From: Paraburkholderia flava
Lineage (GTDB): Bacteria; Pseudomonadota; Gammaproteobacteria; Burkholderiales; Burkholderiaceae
Length of the DNA stretch: 64,000 nt
NCBI RefSeq assembly: GCF_004359985.1
Contig: NZ_SMRO01000002.1
Coordinates: 186,001 to 250,000, forward strand
Reading direction: 5' to 3'
Below the pieces are notes generated by a model, which was not told the DNA's origin, made no database searches, and saw only the letters and a list, made by a program, of their open reading frames with translations. Below, in pieces: positions 25,028 to 34,392 of this stretch. Position numbers and translations under genes: made by a program. Position 1 is the first letter of the stretch. Every line of letters starts with the position of its first letter.

Positions 25028-25469
25028 ACGATACATTGCCGTCGATTGCCTTCGAGAGAGATCTGTTGGGCTGACGAGGGGCGGTTTCGCGAATGCTGAT
25101 CTTCCTTGTGGGTGCGCCGAAGCAGCGCGTGCATTAAGTCGCCGCTTCTCATCGCCAGAGGGCTAGGAGGCTCGCAGACTTGGATTTGCGATGTCATCGA
25201 CCGAGTGATCTCGATTGCGCCGACGAGTTATTGCCCTTGACCCAATCATGGTGCATGAGGCCAGCGGGTGAATATCCCAGAATGCCAGCCTGTCGAGATG
25301 CTTCTTCTGGCGAGATGCCAATAGCTACGCAGGGCTGGGGCATTGTGTTGTCTTGACTTATTGCTCGTTTCAATCTCTTTTTTCGTTTATACACCCGACG
25401 CACCGTTTTCACGGTGAAAACCCACCGGGCGCGTTCGCCCTAGAAACGGCTGACCATGTCGGCCGACCA
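25028..25469. other. Intergenic module border between the R-M operon and the MOBF module
   Basis: About 440 bp without a convincing gene (the 72-aa minus frame at 25,194-25,412 lacks a ribosome site). Near the right end lie GTTTTCACGGTGAAAAC, a perfect palindrome with one central base, and GGGCG-CGTT-CGCCC, a hairpin suited to ending the minus-strand relaxase operon. Base composition shifts to very G/C-rich to the right. Confidence 0.45.
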
Positions 25470-26246
25470 TCAAGCGCGGAACGACGCAATTGCGTCGCCG
25501 GTCGCGCCGGCCTGGTCGGCGATATGAGCGTCAACGGCCCAACGGCCGTCGCTTGAAGGGCGGCACAAAAAGCAAACCGCTTGGCCGCGATCGAGCCGAG
25601 AGAGCGCGCGGTTCGCTTCAACGTCTGAGACGAAGATCGGGCCAGGCGGCAGTGCGTCACGGATCGCGCGGCCATCGACCTCCGACAAGATCGCGTCGAA
25701 CCGCGTTGCCGACGACGGCCCGGAATAGCGCGAAGCCGAGCGGACGGTTGCTCGAACAACGGTCACTTCTTTCGCCGTTGCTCCGGCCACCGCGAGCCGA
25801 ACCCGCAGCCATTGGCCGATGTCTTCGCTTGTGTCGCCGTTCGCGCTTTCGTCGGTTTGTCCTTCGAAATCCAACGAGCCCGCCGCGAGCGTTGACGAAC
25901 TCGACGCGAGCGCCAGTTCGAGAACGTGGTCGACGGCCACCGCGAGACGGTCGAGCTTCGCGGAGAGAACTCGCTCGGACCTGGCCGCGATCGCGGCGAG
26001 CCTCGCCTCCATCGGGGCGATCTGTTCGGCGACTTGGGCCGGCTCGGTTTCGTCAGCCAAGGCGCCAGGGCGCGGAGCAAAGATCGGGGCTGTCGCAAGA
26101 TCGAGAGCCCGATCGATCGCGTCGAGCGGCGTCGCTCCGGGCGGCAGCGTCGCCGCGATTCTTCGCAGTTTGTCGAGGCGACGTCGCGAGAGCCACAGGC
26201 TCAATTGCGTTTGGCCCCATCGAGAAGCGGGTCGGTCGTTTGTCAT
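25470..26246 (-). CDS. Unknown protein coupled to the MOBF relaxase
   Basis: A 258-aa protein of high Ala/Arg content. Two helical parts are visible: an N-terminal RRRLDKLRRIAATLP segment and a central coiled-coil-like EARLAAIAARSERVLSAKL. The C terminus ends DAHIADQAGATGDAIASFRA. No family recognised. Its start overlaps the relaxase stop (26,243-26,246), so it is translated with the relaxase and probably belongs to the transfer apparatus, perhaps as an accessory oriT-binding protein. That role is inferred. Confidence 0.75.
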   Translation of the reverse strand: MTNDRPASRWGQTQLSLWLSRRRLDKLRRIAATLPPGATPLDAIDRALDLATAPIFAPRPGALADETEPAQVAEQIAPMEARLAAIAARSERVLSAKLDRLAVAVDHVLELALASSSSTLAAGSLDFEGQTDESANGDTSEDIGQWLRVRLAVAGATAKEVTVVRATVRSASRYSGPSSATRFDAILSEVDGRAIRDALPPGPIFVSDVEANRALSRLDRGQAVCFLCRPSSDGRWAVDAHIADQAGATGDAIASFRA

Positions 26247-29200
26247 CTCCGCGCCTCCGGTTGGCGGTCCAGTGATTGCGTCGTGCGCGGGCGCCTTGGC
26301 CGCGCTGTCGGCGCGACCGCGTTCGTCGCTGTGGTGTGCTGCTGCTGGTCAAGCGTCGACGCTTCCCGTTCTTGCTGAGCAGCTATGTCGGCGCGTCCGT
26401 CTTCGCCCGGCGCAACGGCGTAGTCGAGCGTCGTTCCCTTCGCGCGACTGCGGCTCATCGAGCGCGCCAAGCATTCGATCGCAGCCGCGCGATCGAGCTG
26501 CGTGGCGTTCGGCTGCAAATGCGACTCGGGATCGGCGGAGAGGATCGCGCCGCGATCGACGTGCAGCGTCGTCGCGAAGCGAGACCGGCTCGACGCGACG
26601 TAAATCCATTCGCGATCGGCCGTCGCTGGATTCACCAACACATACGCGCTGCTCAGTGTGCGGCCTTGGCTTTTGTGGTTCGTCAGGCAATATGCGTGGT
26701 CAAAGCGGCCGAAGGAGGCGGGCACGCGCGCGGTCGTCTCGCCGCGCTCGTTCGGTGTGTCCAGTTCAACGATCAGAGCTGGACCGCTCGCGGCGCGTTG
26801 GATTTTTTGAATTGTGCCCGTCGAGCCGTTCGCGACGCCGAGCGTCCGGTCATTCTTGGTGAACACGACGCGGTCGCCAGGAGCAAAGCGTTTTGGCTCC
26901 TTCGATTCGTCTCGATGCGTGATTTCCAGCTCCACGCCCTTGGAGTCGAGCACGACCCCGTGCTCGACAAGGCGCGTTCGCGCGCGGGCGTTGAGGTCCG
27001 CGACTTCCGCGCGCGTCGCCGCGATCATGATCTTCTCCGTCAACGGTGTTTTGTCTGCCGCCCACCCGTCGAGCAGCGTTTCGACGGTCGCGAGGGGGCC
27101 GTCGCTGAGCCGGAGCCGTTGGTGGGCGTCGAGCAGTCGGAGCGCGGGCAGCGCCGCGCCGATGGCGAACGACTCGACGGCGTCCCGCATCCATTCATGG
27201 TCGTAGCGCGATCGCCATGCGAGAAAGCCTCGGCGCAACGTCGGGTCGGCCGAGCAGTGCGCCTCAGCCGCGCGCATCTTTGCGTCCTCAGGCAGCGAGC
27301 GCAGCGCATCGAGCCGTTCAAGCTCGACGGCGGCGCTCGCCAGGTCGGCCGCGCCATCGCGCGCGCGATCGGCCAGCCAGTCGAGCAGCGGCCCAAAGTC
27401 AGTGCGTTGACGGCGGATCGTCGAGATTTCGGCGGCTCCGTGCTCGCGGACCAGCGCTCGGAAAATGCCGCCGGCTTCTATTGGCTGCAACTGTTTGGAG
27501 TCGCCGACCGCGATCAGCTTCGCGCCCGCGTCGACGACGGCTTGCTGAACGAGCGCGAATTCGCGAGAGCCGACCATGCCCGCCTCATCCAACACCAACA
27601 CGGTGCGATTGTTCAACGTCTGGCGCCCAGACTGGATCGCGAGCAGCAAGCTGGCGATCGTGCGCGACGGGACGCTCGTCTCGCGAGAGAGGGTTTGCGT
27701 TGCCGACGCGGACTGAGCGCAGCCCAAAACGGAGAAGCCCGATTCTTTGTAGGCATCCGCGAGCGCGCGCAGCAAGGTTGTTTTGCCGGTGCCTGCCCAG
27801 CCCTCGACAAACGCATGGTTGCCCGTTTCGCTCGCGATGTGAAGCGCGGCGGCCCGCTGTTCGTCGAGAGAAACCGCCGCGCCGAGCTTGGCGCCAAGGT
27901 CCGCCTCCAACGCGTCGAACCGCTTGTTGACGGTCGAGGCGGAGAGTCGATGCCGGAGATCCGTCTTGCCGTCTTGAACCGTTCGCGTGGTTCTCTCCTC
28001 CATGCCAAACGTCGCGCGCGAAGTGAAAACCGGCGCCAATGTTTCTGTCTCGCCCAGGGCCAAAGGATGCTCTGACGCCATGAAGCGGTCGAGTTCGTCG
28101 AGGCAGCGCGCGGCGTCCCATTGGCCCATCGCCGCTTCGCAAATGAGAGCCAACGCGTCTTGCGGCGTGGCGCACGACTGGTGCTCGGTCAGCTTGGCAA
28201 GCAGCGCGGCGTGGTCGAGCGCGAATTCGGGTGAGCGGGCCGCAATGACGATCATCTGCTCCGCCAGCTCGGAAGCGGCCGGCTGATTCATCGAGGCGTT
28301 GGCCTGAGTGGCGAGCGTCGGATCGCGCATGCGCGACACCGCTTCGGGCGTAAGTCCGAGTGCCGCCGTTTGGCGAGCGAATCGGTCCAGCAATTCAGGC
28401 AACGGCGGCTCAGACTTGGCCGAGCGCGTGTTGATCGCGGCGACGTCTTTCGCGGCCTCTCCATGCTCGCCGACGTCGCCCATCTCCGAGACCTGTTCGG
28501 CGATCTCGCGGCTGCGTGTCGAAAGCGCTTCGCGCTGCTCGTCGCTGACTCCGACGATTTGGAAGTAAGGGCCGGTCGGCTCGATCGCGAACCCCATCGC
28601 GCGCAGGCGCGCGGCCAGTTCGACGCGGAACAGCGCGCCGGTCGCCATTTTGCGGTCAAACTGCGCCTTGTGTTCGAGCGCGCTCCACTCGTCCGCGCCT
28701 GCTCGCTCGCCCACGTTGAACATGAATGCGTGAACGTGGAGCTGGGGATCGAGCGCGCGGCTCGCGAAATGCGTGTAGCAGGCGGCGACGGCGGCCTCGG
28801 CCTTCTTTTTCGTGCGTCCTCCGTGGCCGTGCCGAGTGACCGCGTGCGCTTCGGCGTGCGCGAGCGCGGCGCGGACGGCGTCATGCAAGCAATCGAGAAT
28901 CTGCGCCTGAGTCGCCCGGTCGGCCGCCGCGAAGATCGCGGAGACGTCTTTCGGCGCGGAAAATGTCATGTCCACGCCCATGACATGCGATTCCCCCGCG
29001 CCCTCGACGAGCGCTTGGCCGGTGAGCGGATGAAAGCCGCGCGCGAGCCGTTCGACATGCTCTGTGTTTGCTGGGTGGCTTTGGTCGAGGCCGAGCAAGG
29101 ATGGCCCGGCGCATGCCCAGAAGGGAGCGGGGCCGAGCCCAGAGCGATCGTTTCCACGCGCGTAGTCGTCGAAGTCGCCTCGCTGCCGAGTCGACGGCGC

Positions 29201-29278
29201 GCCCAAATAAGCGAGGTATCCCTCGCTGCCCTGAGCCGCTTGGTTCTTCGCTGAGTTGATTTTGACGATCGAAAGCAT
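26243..29278 (-). CDS. MOBF-type conjugative relaxase/helicase (TrwC/TraI/TraA-like)
   Basis: A 1011-aa protein with an N-terminal relaxase domain: Tyr21 and Tyr24 (EGYLAYLG) as nicking-tyrosine candidates, and the metal site H170...LDPQLHVHAF with His181 and His183. A C-terminal SF1 helicase follows: Walker A EGWAGTGKTT (about residue 505), LVLDEAGMVG, GDSKQLQPI, and a late CLTNHKSQG. It would nick oriT, remain attached to the 5' end and unwind the strand. No mating-pair formation genes accompany it in the window, so it depends on a helper. Its stop overlaps the start of the 258-aa gene. Confidence 0.93.
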   Translation of the reverse strand: MLSIVKINSAKNQAAQGSEGYLAYLGAPSTRQRGDFDDYARGNDRSGLGPAPFWACAGPSLLGLDQSHPANTEHVERLARGFHPLTGQALVEGAGESHVMGVDMTFSAPKDVSAIFAAADRATQAQILDCLHDAVRAALAHAEAHAVTRHGHGGRTKKKAEAAVAACYTHFASRALDPQLHVHAFMFNVGERAGADEWSALEHKAQFDRKMATGALFRVELAARLRAMGFAIEPTGPYFQIVGVSDEQREALSTRSREIAEQVSEMGDVGEHGEAAKDVAAINTRSAKSEPPLPELLDRFARQTAALGLTPEAVSRMRDPTLATQANASMNQPAASELAEQMIVIAARSPEFALDHAALLAKLTEHQSCATPQDALALICEAAMGQWDAARCLDELDRFMASEHPLALGETETLAPVFTSRATFGMEERTTRTVQDGKTDLRHRLSASTVNKRFDALEADLGAKLGAAVSLDEQRAAALHIASETGNHAFVEGWAGTGKTTLLRALADAYKESGFSVLGCAQSASATQTLSRETSVPSRTIASLLLAIQSGRQTLNNRTVLVLDEAGMVGSREFALVQQAVVDAGAKLIAVGDSKQLQPIEAGGIFRALVREHGAAEISTIRRQRTDFGPLLDWLADRARDGAADLASAAVELERLDALRSLPEDAKMRAAEAHCSADPTLRRGFLAWRSRYDHEWMRDAVESFAIGAALPALRLLDAHQRLRLSDGPLATVETLLDGWAADKTPLTEKIMIAATRAEVADLNARARTRLVEHGVVLDSKGVELEITHRDESKEPKRFAPGDRVVFTKNDRTLGVANGSTGTIQKIQRAASGPALIVELDTPNERGETTARVPASFGRFDHAYCLTNHKSQGRTLSSAYVLVNPATADREWIYVASSRSRFATTLHVDRGAILSADPESHLQPNATQLDRAAAIECLARSMSRSRAKGTTLDYAVAPGEDGRADIAAQQEREASTLDQQQHTTATNAVAPTARPRRPRTTQSLDRQPEARR

Positions 29279-29296
29279 GGGCGGCGAGCGAGAAAT

Positions 29297-29322
29297 GGCG
29301 GCCCCGGATCACAGGGGCCGCC
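29297..29322. other. Strong hairpin between integrase and MOBF relaxase
   Basis: GGCGGCCCC, 8-nt loop, GGGGCCGCC: a perfect 9-bp stem in the 62-bp gap between the recombinase stop (29,341) and relaxase start (29,278), both minus strand. It is followed on the minus strand only by ATTTCT, so it may be a weak terminator or part of an oriT. Confidence 0.5.
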
Positions 29323-29340
29323 GTCCAGCAATGCGCGGAA

Positions 29341-30411
29341 TCAGCGCATGCGCGACGCGACTTCTTTGGTGTGCAGCTCCACGTAAGCGCGCGTTTGTTC
29401 GATCGAACTGTGGCCGACGATCACCATGATTTCGTGCTCAGTGAGCTTCCCTTGCAGATACATCCGGCTCACTGCTTCGTGCCGGAAATCATGGAACCGG
29501 AAGCCAACGACGCCGGACGCTCGCGCGATCTTGCGGAATTGCTGCGAGCAGGCGCTAGGCGTGCCCATGGTGTGGAACACGCGCGCGCTGTCAGGGTCTC
29601 TTCTGTTGTGCAGGAGGCGCATGATGAGACGGGCGCGACTGCCAAGCGGAATGACGCGATCTTGCCTGGTCTTGCATCGATGGGCGGGCACTGTCCACTG
29701 GCACTCTTCAAGCTCGAAGTCGGCCCACTCGGCGAGCGCAACCTCTTGCAGCCTCGCGCCCGTGAGCAGAGCCAAGCGGGCCATCAGCCACCAGTGGTCG
29801 CGGCGAGCGCCGTCGAATTTCCGAAATGCGCCAAACAGCGCGCGTTGCTCTTTCGGTTTCAAACGCCGCTTGCGCGGAGCGTCCCATCCCTTCGGAAACA
29901 TCGAATTGCGGAAGGGGAACGGAGGACGAGGAACCCGCAGATCGCGCGCCCGAACGCGGATCGACTTCTTGATCAGAAAGATCTGTTTGCGAATCGTGTC
30001 ATAGGCGTAAGGCTCGTCGCGGTTGCTTTTGGTGGCCCGGGCGTTCGCAATGTAGTCCTCGATCCAATACTCGTCGATGTCGCAGACGCGGCTGTTTCCG
30101 ACGAGCCGCATCACGACTTTGTGATTGCGTCGCTCTCGCGCAGATGCGCCGCCGGACACGACGAAGGAGCCGATGAGGTCGGCGATCCGGTCTTTCAAGA
30201 GATTGCCTTTGGGTGGCGACGCCTTGATCGGACGGCTCGGGCTGTCAAGCTTCCGCTGACTCTTGAAGTCCGCTTCTTGCGCTTGGCCGAATTTTTCGGC
30301 TTCTTCCTTGGTCGGGAACGTGGCGGTGATCCGGGGGAACCCCGTCATCGTCACGAACACCTGCCATGAACATCCACCGTCTTTCAACGGCTTCTTGATG
30401 ATGCTTGCCAT
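29341..30411 (-). CDS. Second tyrosine recombinase inside island B
   Basis: A 356-aa integrase-family protein from the ATG at 30,411, preceded by AGGGAGAG; the frame is open to 30,468 without a start signal. Catalytic residues: Arg in TGARLQEVALAEW, HDFRHEA, GHSS and Tyr in TRAYVELH. It is shorter and of a different subfamily from the two tRNA-linked integrases and lies upstream of the relaxase on the same strand. It may resolve or excise a nested element, or serve as a plasmid-type resolvase. Its target site is unknown. Confidence 0.9.
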   Translation of the reverse strand: MASIIKKPLKDGGCSWQVFVTMTGFPRITATFPTKEEAEKFGQAQEADFKSQRKLDSPSRPIKASPPKGNLLKDRIADLIGSFVVSGGASARERRNHKVVMRLVGNSRVCDIDEYWIEDYIANARATKSNRDEPYAYDTIRKQIFLIKKSIRVRARDLRVPRPPFPFRNSMFPKGWDAPRKRRLKPKEQRALFGAFRKFDGARRDHWWLMARLALLTGARLQEVALAEWADFELEECQWTVPAHRCKTRQDRVIPLGSRARLIMRLLHNRRDPDSARVFHTMGTPSACSQQFRKIARASGVVGFRFHDFRHEAVSRMYLQGKLTEHEIMVIVGHSSIEQTRAYVELHTKEVASRMR

Positions 30412-30936
30412 CTGCTCTCTCCCTGTTTGCGTTTGCGCTCCCGCGCATATTGGTAGGGCGGCGGCCACGAGATTTCGGACGCCGAACGGCGCGCAGTTGC
30501 ACAGGCTAAAACGCGGGCGTTGTGCAATGTCGCGCGCCGATGGCGGGCGTCATCTCGTAAACAGCCTTGCCCCGCAAGGGGCCGAGGCAGGCGAGAGGGG
30601 AAGAGAGCAGGGACTAAGAAAAGAACACAGAGGGCGCTTATCTCGTTCCTTATACGAGCACTAGGGACGCAAACACGACGAATTCGGCCCGCAACTGAAA
30701 GTTGTCGGGCCGTTTGTCTTGCAACCAGTCAACAATCGAGCATTGGGAAAATTGAAGGAATGAGCGAAATGCAACGTTGCACGGATTAAAAAAGCAGACG
30801 AACGGCATGAAAGACGCGAAGCGACACGGTTTGGCGAGGATGCTTCGAACTGAATCTCGCGCCAAATCGCAAACAAATTTTCGTGGCGTTCGCCCTCACT
30901 ATTGACGACGCATTTCGCGTCGATTGAGAGGACGAA
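30412..30936. other. Intergenic region with inverted repeats between divergent integrase and HTH genes
   Basis: About 525 bp without an accepted gene. It contains the inverted repeat TTGCACA / TGTGCAA (30,497-30,503 and 30,521-30,527) and the perfect 12-bp palindrome TGCAACGTTGCA (30,770-30,781), which share the TGCA core. These are candidate operators for the divergent genes, or part of a transfer origin. A GGAC-type start signal precedes the ATG at 30,937. Confidence 0.45.
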
Positions 30937-31404
30937 ATGAGCGAAGCCAATATTGCGGTGGATGATTTGCCCAGGCCGCCGGGCGAGAGCGAAAGCGAGG
31001 CAAGCGAACGCGTTCGTGTCCAGGAGCATTTGCGCGAGGCTTACGGAGTCGAGTCGATGTTCGTGCGCGTCAAAACGCTGTCGCGAATTTTGGGGATCGC
31101 CCCGGCCACACTCCGCGCTTCGATGAGGGCTGGACGCTTCACGCTGCCCCACGTTGTGGTTTGCTCCGCGCCACTGGTGAGAACCGACCAGTTGATCGAT
31201 TGGATTCTTGCCCTGAACGCTGGCGCGCGAGCGCCGGCCCCGTCATCGACTGATGACGAGGGCGAGCAGGCCGGAGACAGCTATCGCGATTCGCTCGACG
31301 TCGGGGCATCGGGTCGAACCAACATGCGAAGACTTCGAAAACGCTTGGTCGCGGAAACCTTGGCGAAGATGCGGCAAGAGACCTTGGAGCGGCCACAGAA
31401 TTGA
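30937..31404 (+). CDS. Putative helix-turn-helix DNA-binding protein
   Basis: A 155-aa protein. The middle (VRVKTLSRILGIAPATLRAS, then MRAGRFTLP and a RTDQLIDWI helix) reads like an AlpA/excisionase-type winged helix-turn-helix. Both ends are charged and probably disordered. GAGGACGAA precedes the ATG. It is divergent from the recombinase gene and followed by a strong terminator. It may regulate excision or transfer; function inferred from position. Confidence 0.65.
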   Translation: MSEANIAVDDLPRPPGESESEASERVRVQEHLREAYGVESMFVRVKTLSRILGIAPATLRASMRAGRFTLPHVVVCSAPLVRTDQLIDWILALNAGARAPAPSSTDDEGEQAGDSYRDSLDVGASGRTNMRRLRKRLVAETLAKMRQETLERPQN

Positions 31405-31406
31405 AA

Positions 31407-31434
31407 AAGCGCGCATGCGTGAGCATGCGCGCTT
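31407..31434. terminator. Bidirectional terminator
   Basis: AAGCGCGCATGC, loop GTGA, GCATGCGCGCTT: a 12-bp perfect stem with an A-run to the left, directly after the stop at 31,404. It separates the HTH gene from the convergent sigma-like gene. Confidence 0.8.
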
Positions 31435-31462
31435 GATTTGAGGATATCTGCGCGAGGCCGGG

Positions 31463-32107
31463 CTATCTCTTCAACTTGCCTCTCGATCGCGAAGCGCTGG
31501 GCAGGGTTTGACACGGTTTGCCCGTTGGGGCGGCGCGTTGCTCCTCGCGCTGCTTGATGATCTCGACGGCGTCGCGAAGCCTGCGTCCCGCTCGTTGACG
31601 CGCGGCGTCAAAGTCGCGTTCGCTGATTCCGAGCGTCGCCCGCGTTTCTCTCGGAAGCGCATCCCACACGATTCCGTCGATGACGCCCTGGGCGGCGAAA
31701 TCCTCTCCCAGCGCCTCGCGCGCAAGCGCCACCGCCTCATGCGCCTGCTGCAAGCGCTCCAACGCGAGCAGCCGGATCTCGACAGGCGATCCGGTTTCGG
31801 CGTCAGCCAGTCGCTTCTCAATGTCGAAATCCTCTGGCATCGGGACGATGAGGCGCTTGTCGCGTTGCGCCCACTGCGCTTGGGCGATCGAGCGCATGGC
31901 GAGGCGGAGGAACACGCCGAAAGGCGCTCTCAATGGCCACTTCCGAGAGCCGGCCAAAACACGCGTCATGGTCTCTTGGATGAGGTCATCGGGTTCTGCG
32001 AACGAAGTGCCGCGAATGTGCCTCGCGGCGTAGTCCTGAATCGACTCGAAGTCGTCTTCGATCAGTATTTTGTATGCGCTGATGATGTCATCCCACGTTG
32101 CATGCAT
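31463..32107 (-). CDS. Sigma-70-like (ECF-type) RNA polymerase sigma factor
   Basis: A 214-aa protein from the ATG at 32,107, preceded by GAGG at good spacing. A sigma region 2-like part is visible at about residues 20-75 (IQDYAARHIRG, EPDDLIQETMTRVLAGSRKW, FLRLAMRSIAQAQW). The C-terminal part has a helix-turn-helix-like helix pair (LPRETRATLGISERDFDAAR) resembling region 4. Sigma factors in a transfer module are unusual and may redirect polymerase to element promoters. The frame is open upstream to 32,404, over the coupling-protein promoter region, and that extension is not accepted. Confidence 0.7.
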   Translation of the reverse strand: MHATWDDIISAYKILIEDDFESIQDYAARHIRGTSFAEPDDLIQETMTRVLAGSRKWPLRAPFGVFLRLAMRSIAQAQWAQRDKRLIVPMPEDFDIEKRLADAETGSPVEIRLLALERLQQAHEAVALAREALGEDFAAQGVIDGIVWDALPRETRATLGISERDFDAARQRAGRRLRDAVEIIKQREEQRAAPTGKPCQTLPSASRSRGKLKR

Positions 32108-32321
32108 TTGCGATTCCTCACTTCCATGGTTAAAGGCCGCTTCTCCCATCCGCCTTCGCGGAGGGACGCGGATATTTCGGAAGGGCGAGGCTGGCGAGAG
32201 AATTGTTCTCTTTTCGTCAGATGAATAGACGAGTGGTCGGTATAACCGTTTGTCGGCTCGGCGAACAGAAGGGCTGACGTGGTCGCCCTTGCCTGGTGTG
32301 CAGACACCGGAGGCGACCGCC

Positions 32322-34238
32322 ATGCGACAAAGATCCAGTTCAGCGTTTCCAGCTTCATTTCCCCGCAAAGACGTGCCCGGTTGGCTCGTTGCGAGCGCAA
32401 CCATTGGGGCTGCGGCGGGTGCCGCAGCCTTGTGGGCGCTTTGGCGACCGCTTCCGTTTCTTTCGGCTCCTGCGGGAACGCTTGGCGAGCACGCGGGCTA
32501 TTGGGTGAAGCTCGCGGCGCATCATTTGCTGCCGTCAGCTTATGAAGGTCCGTCGGCGCGTTACGTTCGCTGGTGGGACGGCCTGGACGCTCCGGCGCGT
32601 GCCGGAATCGAGCTGCGCCTTGGCCTCTCCGCGCTTGCGGCGCTCGCGCCCTTCGGCTTGTTCGCGAAGCCCTATTTGAAGGCTCGCGATCAGTTCCTTT
32701 TCGTGCGCGGCGCGCGGCGGCATGAAGGGAAAGAGGCGACTCGGCGTTTGCGCGCGCTTTCTCGCCGGGTCGCCGCGCGGCAGCCGGAGCACAATCTGGC
32801 GCCGAATGTGCCTTGGCCGTCGAGCATGTGGACGAGGCACACGCTCATGGTCGGCGGCGTTGGCTCCGGCAAGTCGACGGCGCTGCGGCCCTTGGTCCGC
32901 GACATCGTCAAAGCGGACGAGCAACTGTTTCTGTTCGATCCCAAAGGCGAGTTCACGGCCGCTTTCGAAAGGGCCGCCATCGTCGCGCCATGGGACAGCA
33001 GAAGCCACGCGTGGGACCTAGCGAAAGACCTGCGCAACGTGCAGGACATGAGGCGCTTCGCAAGCTCGACGATCAAAGACAGCCACGACCCGATGTGGTC
33101 AAACGCTGCGCGCCAGCTCCTGGTCGGGCTGCTTGTCCATCTCAGAAAGACGCGCGGGGCGGGGTGGGGTTGGAGAGAACTGTCCGATCTCGTGTCTCTT
33201 CCGCAGCCGGCGCTGCTCTCGATCATGTCGACATGCCACCGCGAAGCGATTCGCGCTGTCGAGGAAGCATCGGTCACGACAAAGGGCGTGCTCATCAACC
33301 TGTCGGCTTTCTGTTCGCCGATCCACGATCTCGCGGAGGCTTGGGGAGACACGCCGCCGGAGCGGCGCGTCAGCGTCATCGCATGGGCGCGAGGCGCGAC
33401 GGAGCCCCGTCAATTGATCCTGCAAGGTCACTCTGGATATGGCGAGCTGACGAGATGCTACGTCGAAGGCATGGCGGCGGTCTTCGCGACGCTCGTCAAC
33501 AGCGTGGAGTTCGACGACAACCTGTCTCGCAAGATTTGGTTTGTGGCCGATGAATTCCCGCAAGCAGGAAAGCTGCCGGTGCGCTCGCTGTTTGAAGTGG
33601 GGCGATCGAGAGGCGTTCGATGCGTGGTCGTCTGCCAGGACTTCGCGCAGCTTGTCGAGGTTTATGGCGAGAGCTTCGTCCAGGCGTTACTGTCCATGTG
33701 CGGAACGCTGATCGTCGGGCAAGTCATGCCTGGCGAGACGGCCGAGCGGCTGTGCAAAGTCTTCGGCTCGCGCGAGGTCGAGAGGCCCAACGTGTCCGAG
33801 ACGCAGAGCGCCAAACCCGGCTCGTCGACCCTGTCATACAGCCGCGAAGAGATCGCCCTCTACAAACCGTCCGAGCTGGCCTCCCGCCTTGGCCTGACCG
33901 CTGACAAGAAGGGCGTGCGGATGATCGTGTTCGTGGGCGGCGAGACGCATGAGATCGTTTGGCCGATTTGCGCGTTGCCAATCGTTCGCCCCAGCCATGA
34001 GCCAGCGGACTGGACGATAGACCACGAGGACGCGCATCTCCAATCGACGTTGCGGGAAGCGAACGACCAAGAGGACCCAAGCGCGGCGGCCTACATCAAT
34101 GAGATGCGGGAGACATGGTGGAGGGAGCAGCTGCGCTGGTTGCCGCCCGTGTTGCAGGAGGCGTTCATCCACTCGCGGCGCAAGGCCCTTCGGGCGTCAT
34201 CCCGCGTAGCAGCCGTTTGTTTTCGGATACCCCGATAG
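32322..34238 (+). CDS. VirD4/TraG/TrwB-type coupling protein (T4CP)
   Basis: A 638-aa protein from the ATG at 32,322 (GGAGG nine bases before). Two hydrophobic N-terminal segments (about residues 20-40 and 100-125) anchor it in the inner membrane. Walker A is VGGVGSGKST, Walker B IWFVADEFPQAG, and later RGVRCVVVCQDFAQL and VGQVMPGETA fit TraG/VirD4 sensor motifs. It would pass the relaxase-DNA complex to a type IV secretion channel. No virB-like genes are present in the window, so the channel must come from a helper. Divergent from the sigma-like gene. Confidence 0.92.
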   Translation: MRQRSSSAFPASFPRKDVPGWLVASATIGAAAGAAALWALWRPLPFLSAPAGTLGEHAGYWVKLAAHHLLPSAYEGPSARYVRWWDGLDAPARAGIELRLGLSALAALAPFGLFAKPYLKARDQFLFVRGARRHEGKEATRRLRALSRRVAARQPEHNLAPNVPWPSSMWTRHTLMVGGVGSGKSTALRPLVRDIVKADEQLFLFDPKGEFTAAFERAAIVAPWDSRSHAWDLAKDLRNVQDMRRFASSTIKDSHDPMWSNAARQLLVGLLVHLRKTRGAGWGWRELSDLVSLPQPALLSIMSTCHREAIRAVEEASVTTKGVLINLSAFCSPIHDLAEAWGDTPPERRVSVIAWARGATEPRQLILQGHSGYGELTRCYVEGMAAVFATLVNSVEFDDNLSRKIWFVADEFPQAGKLPVRSLFEVGRSRGVRCVVVCQDFAQLVEVYGESFVQALLSMCGTLIVGQVMPGETAERLCKVFGSREVERPNVSETQSAKPGSSTLSYSREEIALYKPSELASRLGLTADKKGVRMIVFVGGETHEIVWPICALPIVRPSHEPADWTIDHEDAHLQSTLREANDQEDPSAAAYINEMRETWWREQLRWLPPVLQEAFIHSRRKALRASSRVAAVCFRIPR

Positions 34239-34392
34239 GAGCGAAGCGCGCCTAAGCGCAGGGGCCGCGACGCGAAAGGCCATCTCCGCTCGCCACGAAA
34301 AAACGCCCTCCCCGGAGGGAGCCGCCATCGCATGGCCGACAGCCCTTCGAATCGCTGACGCGAGGCGAAGGGCGTCCATTGAGGATCAAAGC

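Noticed and set aside
25194-25412. 72-aa minus-strand frame after hsdR
   Set aside because: No ribosome binding site and no recognisable domain; at most a relic.
26276-28075. 599-aa plus-strand frame opposite the MOBF relaxase
   Set aside because: Arg-rich mirror frame of a very G/C-rich gene with clear relaxase and helicase motifs on the other strand.
32108-32404. N-terminal extension of the sigma-like gene
   Set aside because: Overlaps the divergent coupling-protein start and promoter; low-complexity; the ATG at 32,107 has a good Shine-Dalgarno sequence.
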